This document shows positions 43,929 to 53,866 of a stretch of 64,000 nucleotides of DNA, in pieces. Within the stretch, counting starts at the first letter, position 1. Each line of letters begins with the position of its first letter. The stretch spans positions 210,334 through 274,333 of the forward strand of contig CACOLA010000001.1 in the NCBI GenBank assembly GCA_902627935.1, in the 5' to 3' direction. The DNA comes from an uncultured Pelagibacteraceae bacterium (GTDB lineage: Bacteria; Pseudomonadota; Alphaproteobacteria; Pelagibacterales; Pelagibacteraceae). Under the pieces are notes generated by a model. That model was not told the origin of the DNA, did no database searches, and saw only the letters and a list, made by a program, of their open reading frames with translations. Made by a program: the position numbers and the translations under genes.

Positions 43929-45481
43929 TTTATTAATACCTCTTTATTCTTATTTTTTGAGACATAAATTGAAGTAAATAATCTTGCTATAAAATAAACT
44001 GAAAATAGTGTTGTGAATATTCCTGTAGCTAAAGTTATTGAAAATCCTTTTATAGGCCCAGATCCCATAAAAAATAATATTATAGCAGCCAATAAAGTCG
44101 TAATATTAGCATCTAATATAGCTGTTCTAGATTTCGTGTAACCACTGTCAAAAGCAATTAAATTATTTCTCTCAACTTTTAATTCTTCTTTAATTCTCTC
44201 AAAAATTAATACATTTGCGTCAACAGCCATTCCTACAGTTAAAATAATACCAGCAATACCAGGCAATGTAAGAGTAGCCTCAAACAATGTTAAAATCCCC
44301 AAAAGAATAAAAAGATTTGCTATTAAAGTTAAATTGGTAATAAGACCAAAAATTTTATATTTTATAAACATAAAAACAATTACTAAAATAAATCCTATGG
44401 CTAATGCAATCATACCTGAATTTATTGAGTCTTGACCTAATTCTGGCCCTACTGTTCTTTCTTCAATTATATTTAAAGGTGCTGGAAGAGCTCCAGATCT
44501 TAACAAGAGAGCTAAATCTGTTGCTGATTGAAACGTAAAACCACCACTTATTTGGCCATTGCCACTGGCTATAGTATCTCTAATTACTGGTGCACTTATT
44601 ATTTTTCCATCTAAAATTATTGCTAACTTTCTTCCAATATTAGAAGAAGTTGCCTTTCCGAATCTTTTCGCACCTACTCTATCTAAAGAAAATGTAACAA
44701 CAGTCTCGTTTGTTTGATTATTCATTCTAGGTTGAGCATCTAACAAATTATCACCACTTAAAATGATCCTCTTACTTACAAAATCTTCATCAAGACCATT
44801 TTCATATTTTAATTTTTCTACACCAAAGGAATCTTGGTTGTTGTTAGAAACAAACCTAAAAGTAAGATTCGCAGTTTTCCCTAACAAAGATTTAATCCTC
44901 TGAGGATCGTCTAAACCAGGAAGTTCTACAAGAACTCGATCATTTCCTCTTTTAAGAATATTTGGTTCATTTGTTCCAATTTCGTCTATTCGTCTCCTGA
45001 TAATTTCTAATGCTTGATCTTGAGAGGAAACTTTTAATTCTACAAGCCCTTGCTTTGAAAAATTTAAAGATAATGAATTTCCAAGATCACTTAACTCAAG
45101 TTGATGTGATTTAAATTTTGGATAATAAGGGTTAATTTCACTATCCTTAGAATTGAATTCATTAATTACTTTTTGTTTAAACTTTTCTTCAACAGTAAAC
45201 ACAATCTTCTTATTTAATAGATTTAAATTTCCGATTCGAATACCTTTATCTTTAAAATAGCTTCTAATTGAAGTAGTAGTGTTTTGTAATTTTTGTTCAA
45301 TTACAGGATCATTATCTATCTCTAATAATAAATACGAGCCACCCTGTAAGTCTAATCCAAGATTAATTTTTTTATCAAATAGTCTATTATCAGATTTAAG
45401 TAAATTATTTGACGCAATTATAATAAACAATAAACAAATTAAAGAAACAAATATGATCCTTGATTTAGAAAAGTATAACAT
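43925..45481 (-). CDS. secD: Protein translocase subunit SecD
   Basis: A 518-aa partner of SecF. It has helix 1, GLDLQGGSYLLLEID, the P1 periplasmic head (EIIRRRIDEIGTNEPNILKR, VELPGLDDPQRIKSLLGKTA), SGGFTFQSATDLALLLRSGA, and the membrane core GIAGIILTVGMAVDANVLIF with the conserved aspartate. Complete and of normal length. yajC is 17 bases upstream. Confidence 0.96.
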   Translation of the reverse strand: MLYFSKSRIIFVSLICLLFIIIASNNLLKSDNRLFDKKINLGLDLQGGSYLLLEIDNDPVIEQKLQNTTTSIRSYFKDKGIRIGNLNLLNKKIVFTVEEKFKQKVINEFNSKDSEINPYYPKFKSHQLELSDLGNSLSLNFSKQGLVELKVSSQDQALEIIRRRIDEIGTNEPNILKRGNDRVLVELPGLDDPQRIKSLLGKTANLTFRFVSNNNQDSFGVEKLKYENGLDEDFVSKRIILSGDNLLDAQPRMNNQTNETVVTFSLDRVGAKRFGKATSSNIGRKLAIILDGKIISAPVIRDTIASGNGQISGGFTFQSATDLALLLRSGALPAPLNIIEERTVGPELGQDSINSGMIALAIGFILVIVFMFIKYKIFGLITNLTLIANLFILLGILTLFEATLTLPGIAGIILTVGMAVDANVLIFERIKEELKVERNNLIAFDSGYTKSRTAILDANITTLLAAIILFFMGSGPIKGFSITLATGIFTTLFSVYFIARLFTSIYVSKNKNKEVLIK

Positions 45482-45498
45482 TTGTTGAAATAGTTAGA

Positions 45499-45786
45499 TT
45501 ATTTTTTTACTTCAGGTGTATTTAAAAGTCCTTGAATTCCAGTAGCTCTTACTATCTCAACCTTAACATTATCAGCAATTTGTACTTCAACTTTATCGTT
45601 ATCAATTATTCTTTCGATTGTACCTGTGATACCACCTGATGTAATAACTTTATCACCTCTTTTTAATCCCTCAACCATAGCTTTGTGCTCTTTAACTTTT
45701 TTTTGTTGAGGTCTTATTAGAAAAAAATAAAAAATAACAAAAATTAGTATAAGTGGTATAAACTGACCTATCCCTGAACCTTCCAT
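45499..45786 (-). CDS. yajC: Sec translocon accessory protein YajC
   Basis: A 95-aa single-helix protein: LILIFVIFYFFLIRPQQKKV is the family signature, followed by the soluble domain GLKRGDKVITSGGITGTIER. It associates with SecDF in the inner membrane. It is 50 bases from serS; in many alphaproteobacteria surE and pcm lie at that place but not here. Confidence 0.95.
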   Translation of the reverse strand: MEGSGIGQFIPLILIFVIFYFFLIRPQQKKVKEHKAMVEGLKRGDKVITSGGITGTIERIIDNDKVEVQIADNVKVEIVRATGIQGLLNTPEVKK

Positions 45787-45836
45787 AAAACTCCTATATA
45801 GAGGTTTTTTATACTACTTGAGAAATTAAAACAACT

Positions 45837-47096
45837 TTAATTAGCTGAAATTATTTCTAAATTATTCATGTAAGGTCGTAATTTTTCTGGAATAACAATA
45901 GAGCCATCTTTATTTTGATAGTTTTCCATTACCGCAATTAATGTTCTTCCAATAGCCAATCCACTTCCATTTAATGTTCCAACAAATGTTGTCTCATTAT
46001 TATGATTTTTGTATCTAGTTTTCATTCTTACAGCTTGAAAAGTAGAGCATGAAGAACATGATGAAATTTCTCTATATTTATTTTCTGACGGAATCCACAC
46101 TTCAATATCATATGTCTTTTCCGCACTAAACCCCATATCCCCGCTGCATAACAACATTTTTCTGTAAGGCAAATCAAGTTCATCTAATATTTGCGTTGCA
46201 CAGTCAGTCATTCTCTCTAATTCACTTAAACACTTATCATTTTCAACAATACTTACCATTTCCACTTTGTAAAATTGGTGTTGACGTATCATCCCTTTAG
46301 TATCCTTACCATAACTGCCTGCTTCTTTTCTAAAACAGGGAGTTGAGGCAACAAATCTTAAAGGTAAATTTTTTACATCTACAATAGTATTTTTAACAAC
46401 ATTAGTTAAAATTACCTCAGCAGTAGGAATTAAAAATTTTCTTTCTGATCCTTCTTCAGTAATTATTTCAAATTGATCATCCTCAAATTTAGGTAATTGA
46501 CCTGTGCCAAACATAGTATTTTCTGATGCTATTAAGGGGGGAGATATTTCTTGGTAACCATTATGTGTAATATGTTTATCAAGCATAAAATTTGATAAAG
46601 CTCTTTCCAAAAGAGCTAATTTATCTTTTATAAAAACAAATCTTGAGCCAGTTGTTTTTGTAGCCAAATCAAAATCTAACATTTTTAGTTTCTCACCTAA
46701 TTCAAAATGAGTTTTTGGTGTGAAATCAAATTTTTTGATATCACCTACTCTAATTATTTCTTTGTTGTCATTTTCATCATTACCTTCAGGAACATCTGTG
46801 TGAGGTATATTTGGTATATTAAATATAATTTCATCTAATTGTTTTTTATTTTTTTTTTGTTCTATGATAACTTTTTCTAATTGATCCGAAATGTCTTTTG
46901 ACTTTTCAAATAATTCTTTATTTTTGGATTTAGATATATCTTTTTTTTCTTTTTCTAGACCTTCTTTTTTTTGAATTAATTGTCTGTTTAAATCATCCAA
47001 CTTTTTAATTTTTTCAACATCAAGATTTATGTTACGTTTCTGTATTAAACTTTTAAATAAATCAAAATTTTTCCTAATTTCTTTAAGATTGTGCAT
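45837..47096 (-). CDS. serS: Serine--tRNA ligase
   Basis: Class II synthetase, 419 aa. An N-terminal coiled-coil arm (residues about 25-100, rich in KKEGLEKEKKDISK) contacts the long arm of tRNA-Ser. Motif 2 is FRKEAGSYGKDTKGMIRQHQ, the serine-binding part REISSCSSCSTFQAVRMKTR and motif 3 LNGSGLAIGRTLIAVMENYQ. It overlaps tatC by 14 bases. The window also carries one of its substrates, tRNA-Ser (UGA). Confidence 0.96.
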   Translation of the reverse strand: MHNLKEIRKNFDLFKSLIQKRNINLDVEKIKKLDDLNRQLIQKKEGLEKEKKDISKSKNKELFEKSKDISDQLEKVIIEQKKNKKQLDEIIFNIPNIPHTDVPEGNDENDNKEIIRVGDIKKFDFTPKTHFELGEKLKMLDFDLATKTTGSRFVFIKDKLALLERALSNFMLDKHITHNGYQEISPPLIASENTMFGTGQLPKFEDDQFEIITEEGSERKFLIPTAEVILTNVVKNTIVDVKNLPLRFVASTPCFRKEAGSYGKDTKGMIRQHQFYKVEMVSIVENDKCLSELERMTDCATQILDELDLPYRKMLLCSGDMGFSAEKTYDIEVWIPSENKYREISSCSSCSTFQAVRMKTRYKNHNNETTFVGTLNGSGLAIGRTLIAVMENYQNKDGSIVIPEKLRPYMNNLEIISAN

Positions 47097-47859
47097 CGTT
47101 TTTTTCTAAATTTTTATTTTCAATAATTTTTACAGAAAATATTGATAATTCATATAGAATTAATAAGGGAATTGCTAAACCTATTTGTGTTACTGGATCA
47201 GGAGGCGTAAGTAAAGCTGCGGCAGCAAATATAATCACTATAACATATTTTCTTCTAGTTTTTAAAAATTGAGAATCAACGATTCCAACTCTTGCTAATA
47301 AACTTAAAACCACAGGTAGTTGAAAACTAATTCCAAAAGCAAATATTAACTTCATGACTAAAGAAAGATACTCGTTCACTTTAGCCTCTAATTGTATTGG
47401 AAGATTTGTAGATAAACCTGTGCTTTCAAAAGATAAGAAAAACTTAATTGCTAAAGGCATTATTAAATAATAGACAAGCATTCCTCCTAAAAAAAATAGA
47501 ATTGGTGTCAATATTAGATATGGAAGAATTGCAATCTTTTCGTGTTTATAAAGTCCTGGTGCAATAAATTTCCAAATTTGTAATAAAATAAAAGGACAAG
47601 TGACAAAAAAGGCCGTAAAAAAGGAAACTTTTAAATACGTTAAAAATGTTTCTTGTAAAGCAGTAAATATAAGTCGTCTATCTGTTCCATCTTCTCTAAC
47701 CGCTTGAGCAAATGGTTCAACTAAAAAACCATAAAGATGTTCTGCAAAAATATAACAACCAATAAAAAAAATTATTAAAAAAATAAAACTGTGAATTAAT
47801 CTTTTCCTAAGTTCAGCCAAATGACTTATAAATCCACCTTCTTGATCTTCTTTACGCAT
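47083..47859 (-). CDS. tatC: Sec-independent protein translocase TatC
   Basis: A 258-aa protein with six helices that binds twin-arginine signals. Family motifs are GGFISHLAELRKRLIHSFI, PFAQAVREDGTDRRLIFTAL, FVTCPFILLQIWKFIAPGLY, and SFQLPVVLSLLARVGIV. The glutamate in HLAELRKR is part of the signal-binding site. It overlaps tatB by 8 bases. The M48 peptidase with a possible Tat signal could be a client. Confidence 0.96.
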   Translation of the reverse strand: MRKEDQEGGFISHLAELRKRLIHSFIFLIIFFIGCYIFAEHLYGFLVEPFAQAVREDGTDRRLIFTALQETFLTYLKVSFFTAFFVTCPFILLQIWKFIAPGLYKHEKIAILPYLILTPILFFLGGMLVYYLIMPLAIKFFLSFESTGLSTNLPIQLEAKVNEYLSLVMKLIFAFGISFQLPVVLSLLARVGIVDSQFLKTRRKYVIVIIFAAAALLTPPDPVTQIGLAIPLLILYELSIFSVKIIENKNLEKNDAQS

Positions 47860-48073
47860 TTTTATTTTCTTTTTTATTTTCCTCTTTTTTTGTGATTTCT
47901 TTATCTTCTAAATCAATGTTAGAAACTTCATTCTGAATATTATTAATATATCTTTTAGTATTACCAATCCACGAGCCAACTTTTTTTAACATTATGGGAA
48001 AATCTTTTGGACCTAATACAACTATAGCTATTGCAACAACTATTAAAATCTCAAACCAACCAATAGTAGGCAT
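47852..48073 (-). CDS. tatB: Sec-independent protein translocase TatB
   Basis: A 73-aa single-helix protein: MPTIGWFEILIVVAIAIVVL then GPKDFPIMLKKVGSWIGNTK, an amphipathic helix and a charged tail. The GPKDFP hinge and the position before tatC favour TatB. The tail is shorter than in E. coli (73 against about 171 residues), which is common in streamlined genomes. Confidence 0.92.
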   Translation of the reverse strand: MPTIGWFEILIVVAIAIVVLGPKDFPIMLKKVGSWIGNTKRYINNIQNEVSNIDLEDKEITKKEENKKENKNA

Positions 48074-48078
48074 GTGAC

Positions 48079-48279
48079 TTAATCTTTGTTGTTTGAATCT
48101 TGATTATTTTCGGAAATATTTTTAGGTTCAGACTCATCTGTTGTATCTGAGGCCATACCTTTTTTGAAACTTTTTATTCCTTTAGCTACATCACCCATTA
48201 GGCTCGAGATTTTTCCTCGACCAAAGAGTAAAACAACTAAAATTACAACTATAGCTATTTGCCAAATTCCTATACTCAT
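48079..48279 (-). CDS. tatA: Sec-independent protein translocase TatA
   Basis: A 66-aa pore-forming Tat subunit: helix [20 protein letters not shown] (the FGRGKI hinge), amphipathic helix [18 protein letters not shown], and an acidic tail. The order tatA-tatB-tatC is normal. tatB starts 5 bases downstream. scpB is upstream with a 44-base gap. Confidence 0.93.
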   Translation of the reverse strand: MSIGIWQIAIVVILVVLLFGRGKISSLMGDVAKGIKSFKKGMASDTTDESEPKNISENNQDSNNKD

Positions 48280-48323
48280 GAAAAAGTTTATAACCTGTTT
48301 ACAAATATTTTGAAAGTGACTTT

Positions 48324-49025
48324 TTATTTATTATCTTCATTTCCTAGAGTGCTATTTAACATTTCGTCAATATTTGAATAAATATCCTCTTTTTTATCCT
48401 CTTGTTTTTCTCTATAAAATTTTCCAGAACCAAATATAGCGTTGTCAACGCTAGTCGTATCTATTAAGCCTGCTGCTCCAAGCTCATCAACTGTTGGTAA
48501 ATCGGATAATTTTTGAAGATTAAAATGACTCAAAAAATCATCCGTTGTAACATATTGAATAGGTTTTCCTGGAACATCTTTTCTCCCACCTGGTTTTACC
48601 CAATTAAGTTCCATTAAAATTTCTAGAGTGTTTGTCCCAAAAGCCACTCCTCTAATTTCCTCGATCTCAGCTCTTGTAACAGGTTGGTGATAAACAATTA
48701 TTGAAAGCGTTTCTATTGCAGCTTTTGATAATTTTTTTTCTACTGTTTTTTCTTTTGACATTAAATTTGATAAATTTGATGATGTTCTAAATGACCATTT
48801 TTTAGAAATACAGACCAAATTTATACCACGATTAGAATATTCTTTTTGTAACTTTATTAATGATTTTTCAATACTTGTTTTTTTTGAAAGTTTACTTTCT
48901 ATTGTATCAACATCTAAAGGTTCCGCTGCAGCAAAAATAATTGCTTCAATTTCTTTTTCAATTGATGTTAGTTTAGATGGGAAATTTACAATGTTGCTAT
49001 TTTTATCTAAATTTTTTTTATTCAT
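48324..49025 (-). CDS. scpB: Segregation and condensation protein B
   Basis: A 233-aa partner of ScpA in the SMC complex, with winged-helix domains: [60 protein letters not shown] and [20 protein letters not shown]. It overlaps scpA by 8 bases. The C-terminal 40 residues are charged and probably unstructured. Confidence 0.95.
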   Translation of the reverse strand: MNKKNLDKNSNIVNFPSKLTSIEKEIEAIIFAAAEPLDVDTIESKLSKKTSIEKSLIKLQKEYSNRGINLVCISKKWSFRTSSNLSNLMSKEKTVEKKLSKAAIETLSIIVYHQPVTRAEIEEIRGVAFGTNTLEILMELNWVKPGGRKDVPGKPIQYVTTDDFLSHFNLQKLSDLPTVDELGAAGLIDTTSVDNAIFGSGKFYREKQEDKKEDIYSNIDEMLNSTLGNEDNK

Positions 49026-49761
49026 GATTTTTCTTTATATATAAATCTTTAAATAAATTATCTTGTTTAATCTTTATATTTCCCTCTTTAACAAGTTCTA
49101 AAGAGCCTGCAAAAATTCCAGCAACACCAGTTTTTTTATATCTTTTATCTTTTATTAAATTTTTTGGTATAAGTTCATCTAATTTTGTCCAGTTTTTAAG
49201 TTTTTCAAAAAAACTTTTAATGGTTTTTATTCCATCCTCTGTTGTATACACGGGCAACTTAGGAATATTCATTTTTTGAAAGTCTTTTGTCATAATTATA
49301 GATGAATACGTTTTAAGTAACTCATATAAGTTTAATTTATATTCAGCACTATAAATAGATCGGATGGTTCCTCTCATTCCTCTTGTTCTTATTTCTCTAC
49401 CAAGTCTTTTTCTTTTAAGCATTTGGTAAGATAACAAACGAATTAATTCTAATTTTTTTAATTGCAATTTTAATTTTTCTGCAACTTCATATACTTTAAA
49501 CTCTTCCTCTGGTGATCCTGGCAATAATAATTTTGATTTTAAATATGCTAACCAAGTAGCCATTAAAAGATATTCAGAGGCAATTTCTAAATTTAAATCC
49601 TTTTTATTAGATATAAAATTATGAAATTGATCTGCCAATTTTGTAATTGATATATCTTCAAGATTTACTTTTTGGGCTTTAGCCAAATCTAAAAGAACAT
49701 CCAGAGGCCCGTTATAGTTTTCAATTTTTACCTCAAATAATAAAGAGTTAGATTCGATCAT
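49018..49761 (-). CDS. scpA: Segregation and condensation protein A
   Basis: The kleisin subunit bridging the SMC heads, 247 aa. The N-terminal family motif is FEVKIENYNGPLDVLLDLAK, then VNLEDISITKLADQFHNFI and ASEYLLMATWLAYLKSKLLL. The C-terminal winged helix is short. It lies 9 bases after nagZ, and scpB overlaps its end, as in other alphaproteobacteria. Confidence 0.95.
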   Translation of the reverse strand: MIESNSLLFEVKIENYNGPLDVLLDLAKAQKVNLEDISITKLADQFHNFISNKKDLNLEIASEYLLMATWLAYLKSKLLLPGSPEEEFKVYEVAEKLKLQLKKLELIRLLSYQMLKRKRLGREIRTRGMRGTIRSIYSAEYKLNLYELLKTYSSIIMTKDFQKMNIPKLPVYTTEDGIKTIKSFFEKLKNWTKLDELIPKNLIKDKRYKKTGVAGIFAGSLELVKEGNIKIKQDNLFKDLYIKKNHE

Positions 49762-49770
49762 CTTTTAATA

Positions 49771-50718
49771 TTAACTTATATTTTTATAAAATTCCGAAGT
49801 TTTTTTTATAATGAATGAGTTTACTTTAGGTGAATTCTTCGCAACAATAGTCATTTCTTTAATGTTTCCATTACAATGCAATACTAAATTACAACCTGCA
49901 ACAAAGGTTTTAATTGTATTTTCTTTAAGAGAGTATTTTAAACTTTTCATAGATAAATCATCTGAAATTATTATATTTTTAAATTTTAACTGATTTCTAA
50001 TTAAATTAATCATTATTTTTGAATGTGTTACTGTATTAAGGGGGTCAATTTTTTTGAAAATAACATGTGCAGTCATTGCAAATAATGATTTTTTTTTTTT
50101 AAAAACTTTGAAATCATTTTTTTTAAGAAAACTAAGTGATTTTTTTATAACTGGCGTAAAATTATGACTATCAACTTTAGCTAATCCATGTCCAGGCACA
50201 TGTTTAATAACAGATGCTATTGAATTTTTTTCAAAGTTTTTAATACAAAAATCACCTATTTGGGAAACAACTTTTACATTTCTAGAAAAAGAGCGGTTAC
50301 CAATTACATTAGAACCACCAGGATGCCTTAAATCTAAAACAGGCACTGTATTTATATTTATTCCTAAGTTTTTAAGCACATTACTAATATAATCAATATA
50401 AAGTTTATATGTAATATTGAATTGTTCTTTATTTTTTAAAAATAAATTACCAAAATACTCAGAATTAAATTGATCTAAAGATACTAATTGGGACAATCTA
50501 TTTACTTTTCCTCCTTCTTGATCAATTAAAATAGGATAATTGTCATCTTTAAAGATTCTTTTTATATGGTTTGTTAAATTTTTGATTTGATTAAAATTTT
50601 TTAAGTTTCTCGAAAATAAAATAATTCCCCAAGGTTTAAATTTTTTTAAAAATTTAATTTCATTATGATTTAATTTAATACCTTTTAAACCAGTGATAAA
50701 AGATCTTCTGTTAATCAT
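49771..50718 (-). CDS. nagZ: Beta-N-acetylhexosaminidase, NagZ type
   Basis: Glycoside hydrolase family 3 enzyme, 315 aa, recycling cell-wall muropeptides in the cytoplasm by removing GlcNAc. Key parts are PILIDQEGGKVNRL, SVIKHVPGHGLAKVDSH with the general acid/base His loop, and IISDDLSMKSL, where the aspartate is the expected nucleophile. There is no signal peptide. It overlaps the 87-aa gene by 8 bases. Its position between argS and scpA matches other alphaproteobacteria. Confidence 0.93.
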   Translation of the reverse strand: MINRRSFITGLKGIKLNHNEIKFLKKFKPWGIILFSRNLKNFNQIKNLTNHIKRIFKDDNYPILIDQEGGKVNRLSQLVSLDQFNSEYFGNLFLKNKEQFNITYKLYIDYISNVLKNLGININTVPVLDLRHPGGSNVIGNRSFSRNVKVVSQIGDFCIKNFEKNSIASVIKHVPGHGLAKVDSHNFTPVIKKSLSFLKKNDFKVFKKKKSLFAMTAHVIFKKIDPLNTVTHSKIMINLIRNQLKFKNIIISDDLSMKSLKYSLKENTIKTFVAGCNLVLHCNGNIKEMTIVAKNSPKVNSFIIKKTSEFYKNIS

Positions 50719-50974
50719 TTCGATCTAGAAGTTCCCAAAAATAAAATTTTTTCTTTTTTTTTGTTTTGGCATTTTTTACATAAGTAATTATATCTTTTGT
50801 ATCATTTTCTAAAATTGGCAATTTTTCTGAGTATGAACTTATTTTCTTATCAATATTGTTGAGAGACTCATAGGATTTCTTTTTATAAGAGTCAGAAAAA
50901 TAATACTTACCAGTAAAAAAAATAAAGATTATTATACTAATAAGGTATATAAAATATTTCACTTCTCTTAACAT
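50711..50974 (-). CDS. Small membrane-anchored protein between argS and nagZ
   Basis: An 87-aa protein with one N-terminal helix (YFIYLISIIIFIFFTGKYYF), then a charged, partly helical region (KKISSYSEKLPILENDTKDI) and a lysine-rich stretch. In many alphaproteobacteria this position between argS and nagZ holds a longer SPOR-domain protein; no SPOR domain is visible here, so it may be a shortened relative that kept the anchor, or an unrelated gene. It overlaps nagZ by 8 bases and abuts argS by one. Confidence 0.7.
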   Translation of the reverse strand: MLREVKYFIYLISIIIFIFFTGKYYFSDSYKKKSYESLNNIDKKISSYSEKLPILENDTKDIITYVKNAKTKKKKKFYFWELLDRND

Positions 50975-52701
50975 TACATCTTTTCTGGCGTTTCAACACC
51001 AAGGATATTCATTCCAGTTTTAATTACGTTTGAAATTACTTTTAAAAAAACTAATTTATCATTAGAAATTTTTTTATTTTGGTCGATAAATCTTTTTTCA
51101 GGCCTGTCTCTTCCTAAGTTCCAATATGAGTGAAATTCTGAGGCTAAATCGTACAAATAAACTGGTATTCTATGTGGTTCAAGTCTTGAACTAGCTATAT
51201 CAACGCATTTAGGCCATTCTGAAATCTTTTTCAAAATTTCTATCTCTTCAGTAGTGTACACAAAATTAAAATTATCCGTTTCTATTTTTGAATTTAAATC
51301 TTTACCAATTTGTCTAAAGACAGATGAAATTCTAGCGTAACAATATTGAACATAATACAATGGATTGTCTTTTGATTTTTCTTTGACAACATCAAAATCA
51401 AAATCTAATTCAACATCACTGCTTCTATTTAGCATTATAAATCTGGTTGCATCTTTTCCAACTTCATGAATAAGATCATCAACAGTAATATAGTCACCTT
51501 TTCTCTTAGACATCTTAAACGGTTTTTTATCTTTCATTAATTTTACAAGCTGACTTGTTTTACAGATTAATTTATCTTTTTTTCCTGATAAGGCCTCAAC
51601 TGATGAAGAAATTCTTTTGATATACCCAGCATGATCTGCTCCAAGTATATTAATTAAATAATCAAATTTACGATCAACTTTATTTTTATGATACGCTACA
51701 TCACTTGCAAAATAAGTCCATGCACCATCTGATTTTTGTAACGCTCTATCTTTATCATCACCAAAGTCTGTAGATTTAAAAAGGAGTTGTTCTCGCTCTA
51801 CCCAGTTTTTATTATTTTCTCCAGCTGGAGCTTTAATCTTACCTTTGTACACAAAATTTTTTTTTTCTAAAAATTCTATGACACTTTCTACTTCATTATT
51901 TAAAACAATGCTTTTTTCACTTACAAAATTATCGTGTTTAATACCTAGGCTTTTAAGGTTTTTTTTAATTAAAAGCAGGGCTTGTTCTATAGATAGAGCT
52001 GTTAACTTTTCGCTTATTTTATCATAATTATCAAAGTCTATATTTGAATTATCTGAGACTATTTTTTTTGCAAAATCAATTAAGTAATCTCCAGGATATA
52101 AATCAGAATTATCAAAGGGAAATGTTTCATTAAATTTTAACTCTCTAATCCTAAAATATACAGATTTAGTAAAATTTATAATCTGATTTCCATAATCATT
52201 TACATAATATTCTTTAGTAACATTGTGTTTATTAAAAATTAAAACATTAGATATAACATCACCTAAGATAGCTCCTCTACAATGGCCTACATGCAAGGGT
52301 CCAGTTGGATTTGCTGATACAAATTCAATTAAATAATTATTTTTTTTCTGCTTTTTGTTAATTCCAAATATTTCAGGATTATCAATTATTTCTTTGGTAA
52401 AAATTGACCAAAAAGATGGTTTGAATTTAATATTTATAAATCCAGGATTGACAACTGTAATAGCTTCCATATTTTTATCTTTGAGATATGGAATTAAAAA
52501 TTCTGCAAACTCAATTGGAGATTTTTTATTGATCTTTGACAAAATCATTGCAACATTAGTAGATATATCAGCTTTAAATTTTGAAGGTGGTATTTCAGCT
52601 GTAATGCCATTCAACTTATCTGGTAAAATCAAATTACCGTTTTTAGACAACTCTAATAGAATTTTTTTTAATTTATCTAAATATTGATCAAAAATATTCA
52701 T
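50974..52701 (-). CDS. argS: Arginine--tRNA ligase
   Basis: Class I synthetase, 575 aa. The HIGH motif is in SANPTGPLHVGHCRGAILGD, the KMSK equivalent in PFKMSKRKGDYITVDDLI, and the C-terminal anticodon domain has YARISSVFRQIGKD and LASEFHSYWNLGRDRPEKRF. The N-terminal additional domain that reads the tRNA D-loop is present. It overlaps dgt by 4 bases. Confidence 0.97.
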   Translation of the reverse strand: MNIFDQYLDKLKKILLELSKNGNLILPDKLNGITAEIPPSKFKADISTNVAMILSKINKKSPIEFAEFLIPYLKDKNMEAITVVNPGFINIKFKPSFWSIFTKEIIDNPEIFGINKKQKKNNYLIEFVSANPTGPLHVGHCRGAILGDVISNVLIFNKHNVTKEYYVNDYGNQIINFTKSVYFRIRELKFNETFPFDNSDLYPGDYLIDFAKKIVSDNSNIDFDNYDKISEKLTALSIEQALLLIKKNLKSLGIKHDNFVSEKSIVLNNEVESVIEFLEKKNFVYKGKIKAPAGENNKNWVEREQLLFKSTDFGDDKDRALQKSDGAWTYFASDVAYHKNKVDRKFDYLINILGADHAGYIKRISSSVEALSGKKDKLICKTSQLVKLMKDKKPFKMSKRKGDYITVDDLIHEVGKDATRFIMLNRSSDVELDFDFDVVKEKSKDNPLYYVQYCYARISSVFRQIGKDLNSKIETDNFNFVYTTEEIEILKKISEWPKCVDIASSRLEPHRIPVYLYDLASEFHSYWNLGRDRPEKRFIDQNKKISNDKLVFLKVISNVIKTGMNILGVETPEKM

Positions 52702-53816
52702 TTAATATTATTGTACAGGTTTATTGCATAACGATCAGTCATGCCTGATATAAAATCAGAAATAGCTCTAAACTTATCTAATGATAATTGTTTCTTTGAA
52801 ATAAATCTATTTGGATTTTGTTTAATTTTATAAAATAATTTTTTGATAATCAGTTTACCTTTGTTATTTTTATTTAATACATTCTTATTATTATACATTT
52901 TTGTTTTAAGAAAAAATCTTATTTCATTTTCAGAATTTTTAACTTTATCAGAAAAATCGACCATTAAAAAACCTATATTACATACATCTTTAAATGTTTT
53001 AATCTTGTTTTGATTTAAATTAAGTTTTGTATTATTAATTAAATCTTTAATCATAAAATCAATAGAATCTCTTATAACCTGATTAGTAACTATTTTATAA
53101 TTTTGTTTATTTATCTTTTTCTTATATTTTTTGTAAATATCCTTAAAAAAATTGATTTCCACTAACTCTTCAAGTTTAAACAAATTTGCATTTATCCCAT
53201 CTTGAATATCGTGATTGTTATAAGCAATATCATCTGAAATTGAGGAAATTTGAGATTCTAACGATGGGTAAGTAGAAAATTTTATCATATTCTTAAATTT
53301 TTTAATACCAATTAAACTCTCAACTAAATCCAGATTATCTACAGGACCATTATGTTTTAATAATCCTTCTAATGTTTCAATTGAAAGATTAAGCCCACTA
53401 AATTTTAAATATTTATTCTCTATAAACATCACTATACGTAAAGTTTGCAAATTATGATCAAAACCACCGTGGTCCAACATACATTCATTTAAAGAGCTTT
53501 CTCCTGCATGTCCAAATGGCGTATGGCCCAAATCATGAGCAAGACTAAGTGTCTCTGCTAAATCTTCATTTAAATTAAGATATCGAGCTATAGATCTTGC
53601 TATTTGTGCTACCTCTAATGAATGAGTTATTCTTGTTCGGTAATGATCCCCTTCTGTGTTAACGAAAACTTGAGTTTTATGTTTTAGTCTTCTAAATGAA
53701 GCAGATTGAATAATACGATCTCTATCTCTTTGAAATGGACTTCGATATTTCGATATAGATTCCTTATAAATTCTCCCTTTACTTTTAAATAATCCTGTCT
53801 TTGAGTATTTTTTCAT
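52698..53816 (-). CDS. dgt: Deoxyguanosinetriphosphate triphosphohydrolase-like protein
   Basis: HD-domain dNTP triphosphohydrolase, 372 aa. The motifs are FRRLKHKTQVFVNTEGDHYR, RTRITHSLEVAQIARSIAR, the HD pair LAHDLGHTPFGHAGE, and SISDDIAYNNHDIQDGI. It may help balance the nucleotide pool. It is the first gene of the operon that continues through argS, nagZ, scpAB, tatABC, serS and secDF. An AAAGG ribosome site precedes the ATG by two bases. Confidence 0.94.
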   Translation of the reverse strand: MKKYSKTGLFKSKGRIYKESISKYRSPFQRDRDRIIQSASFRRLKHKTQVFVNTEGDHYRTRITHSLEVAQIARSIARYLNLNEDLAETLSLAHDLGHTPFGHAGESSLNECMLDHGGFDHNLQTLRIVMFIENKYLKFSGLNLSIETLEGLLKHNGPVDNLDLVESLIGIKKFKNMIKFSTYPSLESQISSISDDIAYNNHDIQDGINANLFKLEELVEINFFKDIYKKYKKKINKQNYKIVTNQVIRDSIDFMIKDLINNTKLNLNQNKIKTFKDVCNIGFLMVDFSDKVKNSENEIRFFLKTKMYNNKNVLNKNNKGKLIIKKLFYKIKQNPNRFISKKQLSLDKFRAISDFISGMTDRYAINLYNNIK

Positions 53817-53866
53817 CCTTTAAAATAAAATTTTAAGTATTATATTAGTAATAGCAGTGATCAATA

